From assembly GCF_030010375.1 (NCBI RefSeq), contig NZ_JASCRY010000001.1:1612001-1676000 (forward strand): 64,000 nt of DNA. The letters are read 5' to 3'. Origin of the DNA: Flavobacterium yafengii (lineage in GTDB: Bacteria; Bacteroidota; Bacteroidia; Flavobacteriales; Flavobacteriaceae). The position numbers were made by a program, and so were the translations under genes. The notes beneath the pieces were generated by a model, which made no database searches, was not told the DNA's origin, and saw nothing but the letters and a program-made list of their open reading frames with translations. Below, piece after piece: positions 41,984 to 51,198 of the stretch (positions within the stretch are counted from its first letter, which is position 1; each line of letters opens with the position of its first letter).

Positions 41984-42923
41984 ATTTTTTAGGAAGTGAA
42001 CTTATAATTTGAACATTTTGAAATACGATTGCACCTTTTACAACTCCTGCAATTGTATTTCGAAGCGCATCAATTATCTGTATTTTTAATTCGCTCTTAG
42101 GGAAGATTAGACTGACCTCTCTGGCAGGTTTAGGTTCCTTAAAATGGCGTAATTTTAATTTGTCAGTTTCTTTTAAATCCAAGGTGTGTAAATAAGGAAG
42201 CAATGTTGTCCCTAAACCTTCATCAGCTAATTTTATAAGGGTTTCAAAACTTCCGCTTTCAATTTGAAAACGACTCGTTTCATTTTTACTTACATTTTTG
42301 CATAAATTTAAAATTCCGTCTCGAAAACAGTGTCCGTCTTGTAATAGTAAGATTTCATCTAAGTTTAAGTCTGAAACTTCTATTTCTTCTTTTTGAAAAT
42401 GATGGTGACTTTCTGGGATGTACGCTACAAAAGGTTCGTAATACAAGACAATTTCTTTTATTTTTTCCTCCATCAAAGGAGTGGCAGCAATGGCAGCATC
42501 GAGGTGACCATTGTTTAGTTTTATTATAATTTCTTCTGTATTTAACTCTTCGATTATGAGTTTTACTTTTGGGTATTTTTTTATAAAATTATTCAAGAAC
42601 ATTGGCAATAGAGTAGGCATAATGGTTGGAATTATTCCCAATCTGAATTCACCGCCAATAAATCCTTTTTGTTGTTCTACTATATCCTGAATCCTATCGG
42701 CTTCATTGACGATATTTTTTGCCTGATTGACTATTTTTTGACCAATGTCAGTAAGCTGAATGGGTTTTTTGGTTCTGTCGAAAATCTGGATACTTAATTC
42801 TTCTTCTATTTTTTGAATTTGCATGCTCAATGTAGGTTGAGTTACAAAACATTTTTCGGCAGCTAGAGTGAAATTTTTGTGTTCGGCTACAGCAAGAACA
42901 TATTTTAATTGAGTAATTGTCAT
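41982..42923 (-). CDS. oxyR: OxyR, hydrogen-peroxide-sensing LysR-type regulator
   Basis: The 313-residue LysR protein has its N-terminal HTH (FTLAAEKCFVTQPTLSMQI) and a C-terminal sensing domain. The peroxide-sensing Cys pair is at Cys199 and Cys208 in DGHCFRDGILNLC, the same residue numbers as in E. coli OxyR. It lies divergent from dps, with -7 boxes facing away from each other, so it probably controls that gene as well as itself. Confidence 0.95.
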   Translation of the reverse strand: MTITQLKYVLAVAEHKNFTLAAEKCFVTQPTLSMQIQKIEEELSIQIFDRTKKPIQLTDIGQKIVNQAKNIVNEADRIQDIVEQQKGFIGGEFRLGIIPTIMPTLLPMFLNNFIKKYPKVKLIIEELNTEEIIIKLNNGHLDAAIAATPLMEEKIKEIVLYYEPFVAYIPESHHHFQKEEIEVSDLNLDEILLLQDGHCFRDGILNLCKNVSKNETSRFQIESGSFETLIKLADEGLGTTLLPYLHTLDLKETDKLKLRHFKEPKPAREVSLIFPKSELKIQIIDALRNTIAGVVKGAIVFQNVQIISSLPKK

Positions 42924-42944
42924 CTTTTATAGTAATATCTGATG

Positions 42945-42952
42945 CAAATATA
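42945..42952 (-). promoter_or_regulatory. Candidate -7 box for oxyR
   Basis: CAAATATA on the plus strand reads TATATTTG on the minus strand, 22 bases before the oxyR ATG. Confidence 0.5.
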
Positions 42953-42997
42953 AAAACAATCAATTTAACTTATAGTGTGAAATGGTGTTTTCTTATC

Positions 42998-43005
42998 TAA
43001 ATTTG
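42998..43005 (+). promoter_or_regulatory. Candidate -7 box for dps
   Basis: TAAATTTG lies 16 bases before the dps ATG. The 45 bases between the two divergent boxes are the most likely OxyR binding region. Confidence 0.5.
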
Positions 43006-43020
43006 TAGAAAATAAAAATT

Positions 43021-43500
43021 ATGAAAACAAATATTTTAGGATTACCGGTAAAAGAATCAGAATTGATAGTACGTGAATTGAATGTTTTGTTATCTAATTT
43101 TCAAGTTTATTATCAAAATTTAAGAGGAATTCATTGGAATATCAGAGGGAAACGTTTTTTTGATTTGCACGTAAAATTTGAAGAATTATATACGGATGCC
43201 CAAATTAAAATTGATTTAATAGCCGAAAGGGTTCTTACTGTTGGTGGGACACCACTTCATACTTTTGAAGATTACATAAATAATAATCAGTTAGTTGTAG
43301 GTAAAAATATTTCAAATGATGAAAAAGCAGTACATTTAATTGTTACTTCATTGTCACATTTGTTAAAAATAGAAAGAGAGATTCTTAACAAAGCTGGTGA
43401 AATTAATGATGAAGGGACAAATTCGATGATGAGTGATTTTATTTCAGAACAAGAAAAGACTATCTGGATGATGCAAGCTTGGTTAGAAGAAAGTTTGTAG
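43021..43500 (+). CDS. dps: Dps family ferritin-like DNA-binding/iron-storage protein
   Basis: The 159-residue four-helix protein has the inter-subunit ferroxidase residues with the spacing of Listeria Dps: His38, His50, Asp65 and Glu69. It oxidises Fe(II) with peroxide, protecting DNA. The N-terminus is short, without a Lys-rich DNA-binding tail, so it may not bind DNA. It lies next to oxyR, divergent, which fits induction by peroxide. Confidence 0.94.
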   Translation: MKTNILGLPVKESELIVRELNVLLSNFQVYYQNLRGIHWNIRGKRFFDLHVKFEELYTDAQIKIDLIAERVLTVGGTPLHTFEDYINNNQLVVGKNISNDEKAVHLIVTSLSHLLKIEREILNKAGEINDEGTNSMMSDFISEQEKTIWMMQAWLEESL

Positions 43501-43591
43501 TTTCATAAGAATTAAAAAAAGTGTAATGAAATGAATTAAGGTCTTCCTGCTTTTATTTAATGTTAATTTTTTTTTAAATTTAGAAAAACGA

Positions 43592-43623
43592 TTGCTTATT
43601 TAATAAACTTAATTCTATTTTTG
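43592..43623 (+). promoter_or_regulatory. Bacteroidetes-type promoter before the 93-residue protein
   Basis: TTG (43592-43594), 21 bases, then TATTTTTG (43616-43623). The predicted start of transcription is about at the first ATG (43629), so the gene is either leaderless or begins at the second ATG (43635). Confidence 0.55.
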
Positions 43624-43628
43624 CGCAA

Positions 43629-43910
43629 ATGAAAATGATATCTAAAATATTTTTAATACTATTTATCACTTTTCTCATCACACCAACTATTGTTACTGTG
43701 ATTGAGAAAAGTGCAGATATTTCTATTTTCTATAGTGTTTCCGAAGAAGAACATGCGCATAAAGAAATTAAAACCTTTTTTTATTTAGAATCTCCTGCTG
43801 AAGTTATCACTTCATCAAGATTATCCTCTAGCGCTATTCTATCTGAGAACTTATCAAAACACGATAATATCACCTCCTCGATATTCATTCCTCCTCCCAA
43901 CGAAGTTTAA
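43629..43910 (+). CDS. Small membrane-anchored protein upstream of the SulP gene
   Basis: The 93-residue protein has one N-terminal hydrophobic helix (about 5-24) and then an exported-looking part with EEEHAHKE near 40-47 and a Ser/Pro-rich tail (SIFIPPPNEV). It is 87 bases upstream of the SulP transporter in the same direction. It has a good promoter. Function unknown; it could be an accessory of the bicarbonate/sulfate transporter. Confidence 0.65.
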   Translation: MKMISKIFLILFITFLITPTIVTVIEKSADISIFYSVSEEEHAHKEIKTFFYLESPAEVITSSRLSSSAILSENLSKHDNITSSIFIPPPNEV

Positions 43911-43997
43911 TACAATTTTCGATTTTAATTTTTTAAAATCAATTTTCACATATGGCATGTGGACAAATTTTTTGTATTCAATTTTTAGTTCGGTATT

Positions 43998-45656
43998 ATG
44001 ACAAAAAAAATCAATCTTTTTGCTAACCTTAAATCTGATTTTGCGTCTGGTTTAGTGGTTTTCTTGGTGGCGCTACCATTGTGTTTAGGTATTGCAATGG
44101 CTTCAGGTGCTCCTTTATTTTCAGGGATTATTTCAGGGATTATAGGAGGAATAGTTGTAGGTTATTTAAGTACCTCTAACATAAGTGTGTCTGGACCTGC
44201 CGCTGGTCTTACTGCAATTGTTCTTACTGCAATAACAGATTTAGGTGCTTTTGATATTTTTTTAACTGCAGTTTTTATAGCAGGTCTGGTACAATTGATA
44301 TTAGGATTTGTCAAAGCAGGAAGTATTTCTAATTATTTTCCAACAAATGTTATTGAAGGAATGTTAGCAGGGATTGGAATTATTATTATTCTGAAACAAT
44401 TACCGCACGCTTTTGGTTACGACAATGATTTTGAAGGCGATCAAGCGTTTTCACAAATGGATGGCAGTAATACATTTTCAACGCTGTTTGGTATTTTTGA
44501 TTATATCCAAATAGGCTCCATTGTTATTACATTGGTTTCTATGGCGATTTTGATCTCTTGGGATAAAGTTCCTTTTTTGAAAAAATTAAAATTAGTTCCC
44601 GGAGCCTTAATAGCTGTTGCTCTTGGTGTTATTTTGAATGAAATTTTCATTGGTACCGGAAGTGCTTTGGCTATTGGAAAAGAACATTTGGTTTCTTTGC
44701 CGGTTCCATCATCTTTCGAAGAATTTAAATCAATTATTGTAACGCCTAACCTTTCAGGGGTTACGAATCCTAAAGTTTGGGTAGTAGCATTTACAATTGC
44801 TATTGTTGCTTCCATCGAAACACTTTTAAGTATTGAAGCGGCTGATAGAATGGATGTTCAAAAACGCTATACTGACACTAATAAGGAATTGAAAGCGCAA
44901 GGAATTGGTAATATGGTGAGTTCTCTTTTAGGAGGTTTGCCATTAACATCTGTGATTGTACGTTCTTCTGCAAATAGTAATTCAGGAGCCAAATCTAAAA
45001 TGTCTACCATTATCCACGGATTATTGTTGTTGATTAGTGTACTTGCCATTCCAGTGATTCTGAATAAAATTCCGTTGGCTACTTTAGCAGCTATCTTAAT
45101 CTTAGTTGGATATAAACTGGCTAAACCAGCTACATTCAAACATTTTTGGGAGAAAGGAAAGTATCAATTTGTACCTTTTATTGCTACCTTATTGGCGGTA
45201 GTATTTTTGGATTTATTGAAAGGAGTCGCTCTTGGAATTATGATTAGTATTATTTTTGTTTTAAAAGGGAATCTTAAAAGAGCTTATTACTTTAGAAAAG
45301 AAGAATATGCAGATGGCGATGTAATTCATATTGATTTGGCTCAGGAAGTTTCTTTCTTGAATAAAGCTGCAATCAAACAAACATTAAATCATATTCCGGA
45401 AAATTCTAAGGTCATAATTGACGCAAAAGATACCGTTTATATTGCGCATGATATTTTGGATTTAATCCATGAATTTAAAACGACCAGGGCAGTAGATAAT
45501 AATATAAAAGTGAAGCTGAAAGGATTTAAAAAAGCGTATCAGTTAGAAAACACCGAAGGCTCTCAAAATCATGTGACTATTGAGCACTATTATGATGCTG
45601 CGAGAAGGGTTATGGTTAAAAAGGAAATAACAGATGAAGAATTCATCAAAGAATAA
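43998..45656 (+). CDS. SulP family inorganic anion transporter with STAS domain
   Basis: The 552-residue protein has about 11-12 membrane segments in residues 10-430 with the SulP motifs near GLVVFLVALPLCLGIAMASG and SVSGPAAGLTAIV, and a C-terminal STAS domain (about 450-545, IIDAKDTVYIAHDILDLI). SulP members carry sulfate, bicarbonate or other anions. The gene is followed, after 102 bases, by a beta-carbonic anhydrase, which favours a bicarbonate role, as in BicA-like pairs. Substrate not proven by sequence. Confidence 0.92.
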   Translation: MTKKINLFANLKSDFASGLVVFLVALPLCLGIAMASGAPLFSGIISGIIGGIVVGYLSTSNISVSGPAAGLTAIVLTAITDLGAFDIFLTAVFIAGLVQLILGFVKAGSISNYFPTNVIEGMLAGIGIIIILKQLPHAFGYDNDFEGDQAFSQMDGSNTFSTLFGIFDYIQIGSIVITLVSMAILISWDKVPFLKKLKLVPGALIAVALGVILNEIFIGTGSALAIGKEHLVSLPVPSSFEEFKSIIVTPNLSGVTNPKVWVVAFTIAIVASIETLLSIEAADRMDVQKRYTDTNKELKAQGIGNMVSSLLGGLPLTSVIVRSSANSNSGAKSKMSTIIHGLLLLISVLAIPVILNKIPLATLAAILILVGYKLAKPATFKHFWEKGKYQFVPFIATLLAVVFLDLLKGVALGIMISIIFVLKGNLKRAYYFRKEEYADGDVIHIDLAQEVSFLNKAAIKQTLNHIPENSKVIIDAKDTVYIAHDILDLIHEFKTTRAVDNNIKVKLKGFKKAYQLENTEGSQNHVTIEHYYDAARRVMVKKEITDEEFIKE

Positions 45657-45758
45657 AACTAAAATTAATTAGGGATTTAATTTAAAAAAAAGAGTTCCTT
45701 TACATTGTATTGACTAGTTACTAAACGTTTGTATTAATAAAATAATTACACAAAGATT

Positions 45759-46394
45759 ATGAGCGATTTTTATAAAAAAATATTAGAGAATAATAAAAAA
45801 TGGGTTGAAACTTCTTTAGCGAGTGACCCAAATTATTTCCAAGATCTTGCCAAAGGTCAAACACCGCCATTATTATGGATAGGTTGTTCAGATAGTAGGG
45901 TTCCTGCAAATGAAATTGTAGGAGCAAAACCCGGAGAAGTTTTTGTACACAGAAACATTGCCAATATGGTTGTGCATAGTGATATGAATATGTTGAGCGT
46001 ATTGGATTATGCCGTGAATGTATTGAAAGTAAAACACGTACTGGTATGTGGCCATTATGGTTGCGGAGGTGTCAAGGCAGCAATGGGTAACGATTCTATT
46101 GGTATTATTGATAACTGGATTCGACACATAAAAGATGTATATCGTTTGCACAGTAGCTATTTAGATTCTATCGAAGATGAAACGGAGCGTTTTAATACTT
46201 TTGTAGAATTAAATGTAAAAGAACAGGTTTTTGATTTAGCTAAAACATCAATTGTACAGTCTGCTTGGAGAAACGGTCAAGATTTAACTTTACATGGATG
46301 GGCTTACGGACTTAATTCCGGTTTTGTAACGGATTTAGATGTTAACATCAGTTCCGAAAAAGATTTGGACGAAGTGTACCAATTGAAATTTTAA
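45759..46394 (+). CDS. can: Beta-class carbonic anhydrase
   Basis: The 211-residue zinc enzyme interconverts CO2 and bicarbonate. Zinc ligands are Cys43, His99 and Cys102 with the Asp45-Arg47 dyad (CSDSRVP, CGHYGCGG), exactly as in E. coli Can. It follows a SulP transporter, so the two are probably one functional unit for inorganic carbon or pH. The C-terminus is short and normal. A strong terminator follows. Confidence 0.96.
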   Translation: MSDFYKKILENNKKWVETSLASDPNYFQDLAKGQTPPLLWIGCSDSRVPANEIVGAKPGEVFVHRNIANMVVHSDMNMLSVLDYAVNVLKVKHVLVCGHYGCGGVKAAMGNDSIGIIDNWIRHIKDVYRLHSSYLDSIEDETERFNTFVELNVKEQVFDLAKTSIVQSAWRNGQDLTLHGWAYGLNSGFVTDLDVNISSEKDLDEVYQLKF

Positions 46395-46408
46395 TGCAAG
46401 AATTCAAA

Positions 46409-46439
46409 TAAAAAATCCGCTTAATAGCGGATTTTTTTT
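46409..46439. terminator. Bidirectional terminator between can and the LETM1-like gene
   Basis: AAAAATCCGC (46411-46420) pairs with GCGGATTTTT (46427-46436). It ends in a T run on the plus strand and an A/T run on the other side. Confidence 0.88.
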
Positions 46440-47637
46440 ATTCGTTATCCAGATTTTCATTAAAAGCTGAGGGCAATAGAGTAGGGATAAATTTTATTAA
46501 AATAGGTAACAATAAACTGCCGCCGGGAAGTAAAAATATAGTCAACGAAGGAATGGTTTTACAAATTTCCAATAATTGTTTTTTGACTTTTTTCTTTTCT
46601 TTTTCGTCCAAATCTCTTCGAGTAGAGTAGGCTAATAACACCATTAACTCTTTGCTTTGTACAATTTCCTTTATCAATCTGTTTTTATTACGGCTTATTA
46701 GCGTAACAACACTTTGAGTCGTTTGATCGTAAAAATGTTTTACAGGGTTTGAATAATTGAAATACGGTATTTCTTTTTTATGTTTCGTTATAAATGCATC
46801 AGTACTGTCTATGCTTTTATTTACAAAATCATCTGAAACCGATACTATTTCAGCTAATGAATGTAAAAAATAGGCTTCATTGTTTTCTATTTTGCCATCA
46901 CTCCATAAAGCCATTCCGGCGATATCTATCAAATAATATTGTTCTAATTCATTTGTAAAATAATCCAATTGAATTGTTTCAAGGCTTTGCACAGAAATTC
47001 TCGAAAATTTGCTGTAGCGTATGGAGGCTTCAAAAAGTTTTATCAATAAATCATCATATTGTGATTTTTTAGATTTAATTTTTAAAGCTAATGTTACAAT
47101 ATTTACAATTGTCTCTTCAATTTTCTTTAAGTATTTTTCTGGAATTTCACCATGTATCAAGTATTGGCGAAAAGCCAAAACATCTATAAAAAGTAACGCA
47201 TTAGTTACCAAATGGGAGAAATTTTTACTGATGATACTATCGTTCGTTTGAACACGCTCATCAATTATTTTTTCCAGTGTTAAGGAAAGCGAATTTTTAG
47301 GCAGTATTTTTTTAAACAAACTGAAACCCTCAGGATTCATTTGATTGTAAAAAGTAACCGTTTGTTTAATGAAATTTTCGGCACTGATTTCGTCACTCGT
47401 CAAACAAAAAACATTGTATAAAGTGTTTAATAGTGCAACTTTAGAGATTTCTTCTTTAAACCAGCCTTTGGTTTCGATGGGATTTACAGTGTCAAATGTG
47501 ATTATGTGGCCATAAATAAATCCGGTTTCTCTAACTTTTTGATAAAATGTATCAGTAGTTTTAGAAACCGTTTTCTCTGAAATTTTTTGTTCAATAAAAA
47601 ATTTATCTATCCAACCTGATGCCGAAGGGTTAATCAT
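46438..47637 (-). CDS. LETM1-like membrane-associated protein
   Basis: From ATG 47637 (MINPSASGWIDKFF) the protein is 399 residues. It is mainly helical, and the last 70 residues read RRDLDEKEKKKVKKQLLEI then TIPSLTIFLLPGGSLLLPIL and FIPTLLPSAF, the hallmark segment of LETM1-like proteins. The longer frame to 47658 adds seven residues with no support. In eukaryotes LETM1 works in mitochondrial cation balance; the bacterial homologues are little studied. It is monocistronic. Confidence 0.75.
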   Translation of the reverse strand: MINPSASGWIDKFFIEQKISEKTVSKTTDTFYQKVRETGFIYGHIITFDTVNPIETKGWFKEEISKVALLNTLYNVFCLTSDEISAENFIKQTVTFYNQMNPEGFSLFKKILPKNSLSLTLEKIIDERVQTNDSIISKNFSHLVTNALLFIDVLAFRQYLIHGEIPEKYLKKIEETIVNIVTLALKIKSKKSQYDDLLIKLFEASIRYSKFSRISVQSLETIQLDYFTNELEQYYLIDIAGMALWSDGKIENNEAYFLHSLAEIVSVSDDFVNKSIDSTDAFITKHKKEIPYFNYSNPVKHFYDQTTQSVVTLISRNKNRLIKEIVQSKELMVLLAYSTRRDLDEKEKKKVKKQLLEICKTIPSLTIFLLPGGSLLLPILIKFIPTLLPSAFNENLDNE

Positions 47638-47872
47638 TGCTTTAATTTGAAGGTACAAAGCTATACTTTTTTGCGATAGTTTTACCTGGTGTTTTTCAGT
47701 TTAACACAGATACTACAATTAATTAGTATTGTTTTTTTAGTTTTAAACAAGATAAATTTAATTGTTATAATTTTTGATAAAAAACGTCAGCAATCAGACA
47801 CTATTTCAATAGCAATGATTGAGAATTGGTAGTAATAAAATGGGATTTATACAAAATATATCGAATAATAAG

Positions 47873-47902
47873 AAGCCCTGATTTGCAATTAAAACAGGGC
47901 TT
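47873..47902 (-). terminator. Terminator after the superoxide dismutase gene
   Basis: AAGCCCTG (47873-47880) pairs with CAGGGCTT (47895-47902) around 14 bases. The T run on the minus strand is weak. Confidence 0.65.
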
Positions 47903-47912
47903 TCGTAGGTAT

Positions 47913-48689
47913 TTAAGAATTGAATAAAGCTTCAGCAGCTTCCCAATTGACTACATTCCAAAAAGAAGCAATATAATCGGCTCTGCGGTTTTGATTTTTC
48001 AAATAATAAGCATGTTCCCAAACGTCTAAAGCTAGAACAGGCTTTCCTTTTAATCCTTTACCACGCAAGCTCATTAATGGATTGTCTTGATTTGCCGTTG
48101 AACCGATAACTAATTTGCCGTCTTGAACCACTAACCAAGCCCAACCGGAACCAAATCGTTTCATCGAAGCGTCACCAAATTGTTTTTTGAATTCATCAAA
48201 TGAACCAAAAGTACTCGTTATAGCATCTCCTAATTTCCCTTTTGGAGTGCCACCGCCATTTGGTTTCAGTAAACTCCAGAATAAGCTGTGATTGTAATGT
48301 CCACCACCATTATTGCGAATTGCTTCCGGAAATTTAGACATTTTTCCGAAGATGCTTTCCAATGATTTAGAATGTTCTACTAAGTTTTTATCCAAAGTTT
48401 CTATTGCTTTATTCAAATTAGTCACATAAGCTTGATGGTGTTTGCTGTAATGAATTTCCATTGTAATTTTATCAATATGAGGCTCTAAAGCATCATAAGC
48501 GTATGGTAATTTTGGAAGGCTATAGTTTCCTTGAAAATCCATAGTGTCTAATTCCAGGATATGATTTTCTAATTTCAAAGGGTTTTCAGAAGCAAATGCT
48601 GAATTAAATATGCTAGAGCCAATAATTGTCCCTGTTGAAAGTATTGCTGTTTGTTTTAAAAAATTTCTTCGTGTATTATTATTTTCCAT
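47913..48689 (-). CDS. sodA: Tat-exported Fe/Mn superoxide dismutase
   Basis: From ATG 48689 ([13 protein letters not shown]) the protein is 258 residues. The twin-arginine motif RRNFLKQ with the hydrophobic stretch [14 protein letters not shown] predicts Tat export, uncommon for SODs. The SOD domain has [13 protein letters not shown] with the first metal His, [11 protein letters not shown], and [10 protein letters not shown] with the last two ligands (Asp and His). GGGTPKG and the Gln/His outer-sphere residues do not settle Fe versus Mn. The frame to 48743 would add 18 residues before the Tat motif and was rejected. Confidence 0.93.
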   Translation of the reverse strand: MENNNTRRNFLKQTAILSTGTIIGSSIFNSAFASENPLKLENHILELDTMDFQGNYSLPKLPYAYDALEPHIDKITMEIHYSKHHQAYVTNLNKAIETLDKNLVEHSKSLESIFGKMSKFPEAIRNNGGGHYNHSLFWSLLKPNGGGTPKGKLGDAITSTFGSFDEFKKQFGDASMKRFGSGWAWLVVQDGKLVIGSTANQDNPLMSLRGKGLKGKPVLALDVWEHAYYLKNQNRRADYIASFWNVVNWEAAEALFNS

Positions 48690-48852
48690 AGGTTGAAAAT
48701 TTATCCTAAAAAGGTTATTAAAGTAGGACATAAATTTAAACATTAAAAGATAGGGATGGGTTAATAAAGACTTAAAATTTGGTTAGTTTTTTGTTTGCTA
48801 TATATTCTAAGAACTTTAAAGTGTATAGGAATTATATAAATTTCATTTCAAA

Positions 48853-48879
48853 TTTGTATAAAATATCTTTGTAATTTTG
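48853..48879 (+). promoter_or_regulatory. Candidate promoter region for the BrkB-family gene
   Basis: TTTG at 48853-48856, TATCTTTG at 48864-48871 and TAATTTTG at 48872-48879 form overlapping -7-like boxes. The leader to the ATG at 48967 would be about 85 bases. Confidence 0.4.
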
Positions 48880-48966
48880 AAAAGATTCGCAAATAGAATA
48901 GCCTTAAAAAGGGATTCTGTTTTTTGTAAATAAATGAAAATCAGAATATCTAATTTTTTCGTTTGA

Positions 48967-49905
48967 ATGAATATAAAAAATATAAAAATGAAACATAAAG
49001 AAATAGCCGTGACGAGTTGGAGTTTACTGAAGCGAACCTATCAGGAATTTGATGATGACAATGCCATAAAATTAAGTGCCTCATTGTCTTATTATACGAT
49101 TTTTTCATTGCCTCCATTGTTAATTATTATTTTGTCAATTTTTAGCTTTTTCTTTGGAAGAGAAGCAGTTACCGGAAGGTTTTTTGGACAAATTAATGGG
49201 ATGGTTGGGAATGAAGCTGCAATTCAAATTCAAGAGACAATTAAGAACATAGAACTTTCTGACAGTAATACATTTGCAGCTATTTTTGGAGGAACTATGT
49301 TGCTAATAGGTGCTTCTGGTGTGTTTGCTGAAATACAAAGCTCCATCAACTTTATCTGGGGTTTAAAGGCAAAACCCAATAAAGGAATCATGAAATTCAT
49401 TAAAAATAGACTGATGTCATTTTCTATGATTGCTTCGGTTGGTTTTTTACTGATGGTGAGTTTAATGGTCAATACAGTGATGGATGTTATAAACACGCGA
49501 TTACTTGTTTATTTTCCTGATACGACGGTTTATATATTTTATATTTTCAATATAATAATACTGTTTGCAACTACAACCATGTTATTTGCTATCATTTTCA
49601 AGACTTTGCCTGATGGAAATATTGATTGGAAAGATGCTTTAATAGGTTCCAGTTTTACTTCTTTTTTCTTTATGTTTGGTAAGTTTGCCATTGGATTTTA
49701 TTTAGGAAGTTCAACTGTTGCGACTGTTTACGGTGCTGCGGGATCAATCATAATTATTTTAATTTGGGTGTATTATTCGGCAATAATCTTATATTTTGGA
49801 GCTGAATTCACTAAAGTATATGCTAATGCGCATGGAAATAAAATTATTCCAAATGGGTATGCTGTCGCAATTAAGGTAGAAGTTGTAGAGGTGAAAAAGA
49901 GTTAA
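48967..49905 (+). CDS. YihY/BrkB family inner membrane protein
   Basis: The 312-residue protein fits the YihY/BrkB (UPF0761) family. The first 60 residues include the conserved ALSASLSYYTIFSLPP-like motif (IKLSASLSYYTIFSLPPLL), followed by six membrane helices and a cytoplasmic C-terminus. The family is misnamed for RNase BN and its function is unknown; a transporter or virulence-factor-like role has been suggested. It is monocistronic. Confidence 0.9.
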   Translation: MNIKNIKMKHKEIAVTSWSLLKRTYQEFDDDNAIKLSASLSYYTIFSLPPLLIIILSIFSFFFGREAVTGRFFGQINGMVGNEAAIQIQETIKNIELSDSNTFAAIFGGTMLLIGASGVFAEIQSSINFIWGLKAKPNKGIMKFIKNRLMSFSMIASVGFLLMVSLMVNTVMDVINTRLLVYFPDTTVYIFYIFNIIILFATTTMLFAIIFKTLPDGNIDWKDALIGSSFTSFFFMFGKFAIGFYLGSSTVATVYGAAGSIIIILIWVYYSAIILYFGAEFTKVYANAHGNKIIPNGYAVAIKVEVVEVKKS

Positions 49906-50041
49906 ATTTTGATTTCTGGCTTTAAGGTTTGATGGCTTTAAAAGATAGTTTTTGTAAGACTCTTTTTTTGTGTTTTTTTTTTTTGAAAAACGACACATTG
50001 GCAATGTTTTTGAACTATAGAAAAAAATATAAAAATCAAAA

Positions 50042-50482
50042 ATGGATCACATGAGAAAAATAATTCTGTCGCTTACGGTTATATGTTTAGCATTTATTTC
50101 TTGCAATTCGGTTAAAACAATCACAGGTAAAAAAGCTTCACTTGAAGGAACTTGGGAATTGAATTATGTTACAGGACCAAGAATAGCTTTTAATGGATTG
50201 TATCCAAATAAAAAACCAACTATTATCTTTGACTTGAAAGAAAACCGTTTTTCTGGAAATACCAGTTGCAATAATTACACGGGAAAATTAACTGTTAATG
50301 GAAATACAATCAGTTTTAAAGAACCGATGGCGGTAACCAGAATGATGTGTCTTGACGGTCAAGGTGAAAGTGTGTACTTGTCAACTTTAGAAAAAATTGA
50401 TTCTTACTCCATTTCAGAAGATGGAAAGACTTTAAATTTTATCATGGGTGACATCGCAATGATGCGTTTTGAGAAAAAATAA
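50042..50482 (+). CDS. META domain lipoprotein (HslJ-like)
   Basis: The 146-residue protein has a lipoprotein signal with lipobox AFISC (Cys21). The META domain is evident from LEGTWELNYV, FSGNTSCNNYTGKL and MAVTRMMCL. HslJ-like proteins are linked to heat or antibiotic stress and envelope function. ATG at 50051 (MRKIILS) is an alternative start that fits signal peptides better. It stands alone on the plus strand. Confidence 0.88.
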   Translation: MDHMRKIILSLTVICLAFISCNSVKTITGKKASLEGTWELNYVTGPRIAFNGLYPNKKPTIIFDLKENRFSGNTSCNNYTGKLTVNGNTISFKEPMAVTRMMCLDGQGESVYLSTLEKIDSYSISEDGKTLNFIMGDIAMMRFEKK

Positions 50483-50585
50483 ATCTGGATTTTTAGTGTA
50501 ATCTATTTTTCTGAATCTTTCAATATGTATTTATATTGCTTTTGAATTAACAAATAGTCATACCAAAACATTAAAAAAGTATACT

Positions 50586-51107
50586 ATGAAAACGAAAACA
50601 TCAATTTTGATACTTTTTCTATCATTACTTCTAACAGTAAGTTTTGCTCAGGAAAAAAGTAAGAAAGAATTAAGAGAGGAACGCAAAATAGAGAAGCAAA
50701 AACAAACGGCAGCTTTGATTGATTCTAAAGAGTTTGTTTTTATTGGAAGAACAGCTTTGCCTCAAGGATTTAGAACTATGGATTTGACTACAAATTCAAA
50801 TTATGTACAATTTTATCCAAATATAATCAAGAGTGAAATGCCTTTTTTTGGGAGAGCATTTGGTGGAATTGGCTATGGTAGTGATGTAGGATTACATTTT
50901 GAAGGAACTCCTAGAGAATTTACTATTAAAAAAGGTAAAAAATTCTATCAGATAAAAGCAGTTGTTAAGGGCGAAAAGGATACCTATACGTTGTTACTTT
51001 CTGTTTTCTTTGAGGGAAGTGCTACACTTTCTATTAGTTCCAATAATCGAAGTACCATTTCTTATAATGGTGATATATTTAAAATTGAAAAGAAAGAGCT
51101 GAAGTGA
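50586..51107 (+). CDS. DUF4251 family secreted protein
   Basis: The 173-residue protein has a signal peptide ending VSFAQ. It continues with a charged segment KSKKELREERKIEKQKQ and the AALIDSKEFVFIGRTALPQG stretch diagnostic of DUF4251 of Bacteroidota. The rest is beta-rich. Function unknown. It is followed by a strong terminator shared with the convergent acyl-CoA dehydrogenase gene. Confidence 0.87.
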   Translation: MKTKTSILILFLSLLLTVSFAQEKSKKELREERKIEKQKQTAALIDSKEFVFIGRTALPQGFRTMDLTTNSNYVQFYPNIIKSEMPFFGRAFGGIGYGSDVGLHFEGTPREFTIKKGKKFYQIKAVVKGEKDTYTLLLSVFFEGSATLSISSNNRSTISYNGDIFKIEKKELK

Positions 51108-51125
51108 TTTAGTTACAGAATTAAT

Positions 51126-51166
51126 AAAAAAACCCGTCTTGTTTTCAGTAACAAGGCGGGTTTTTT
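51126..51166. terminator. Bidirectional terminator at the end of the beta-oxidation operon
   Basis: AAAACCCG-CTTGTT pairs with AACAAG-CGGGTTTT (one mismatch), with A and T runs outside. Confidence 0.9.
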
Positions 51167-51198
51167 AAACAAATAAATTACTAAAAACTATCTTCTAA

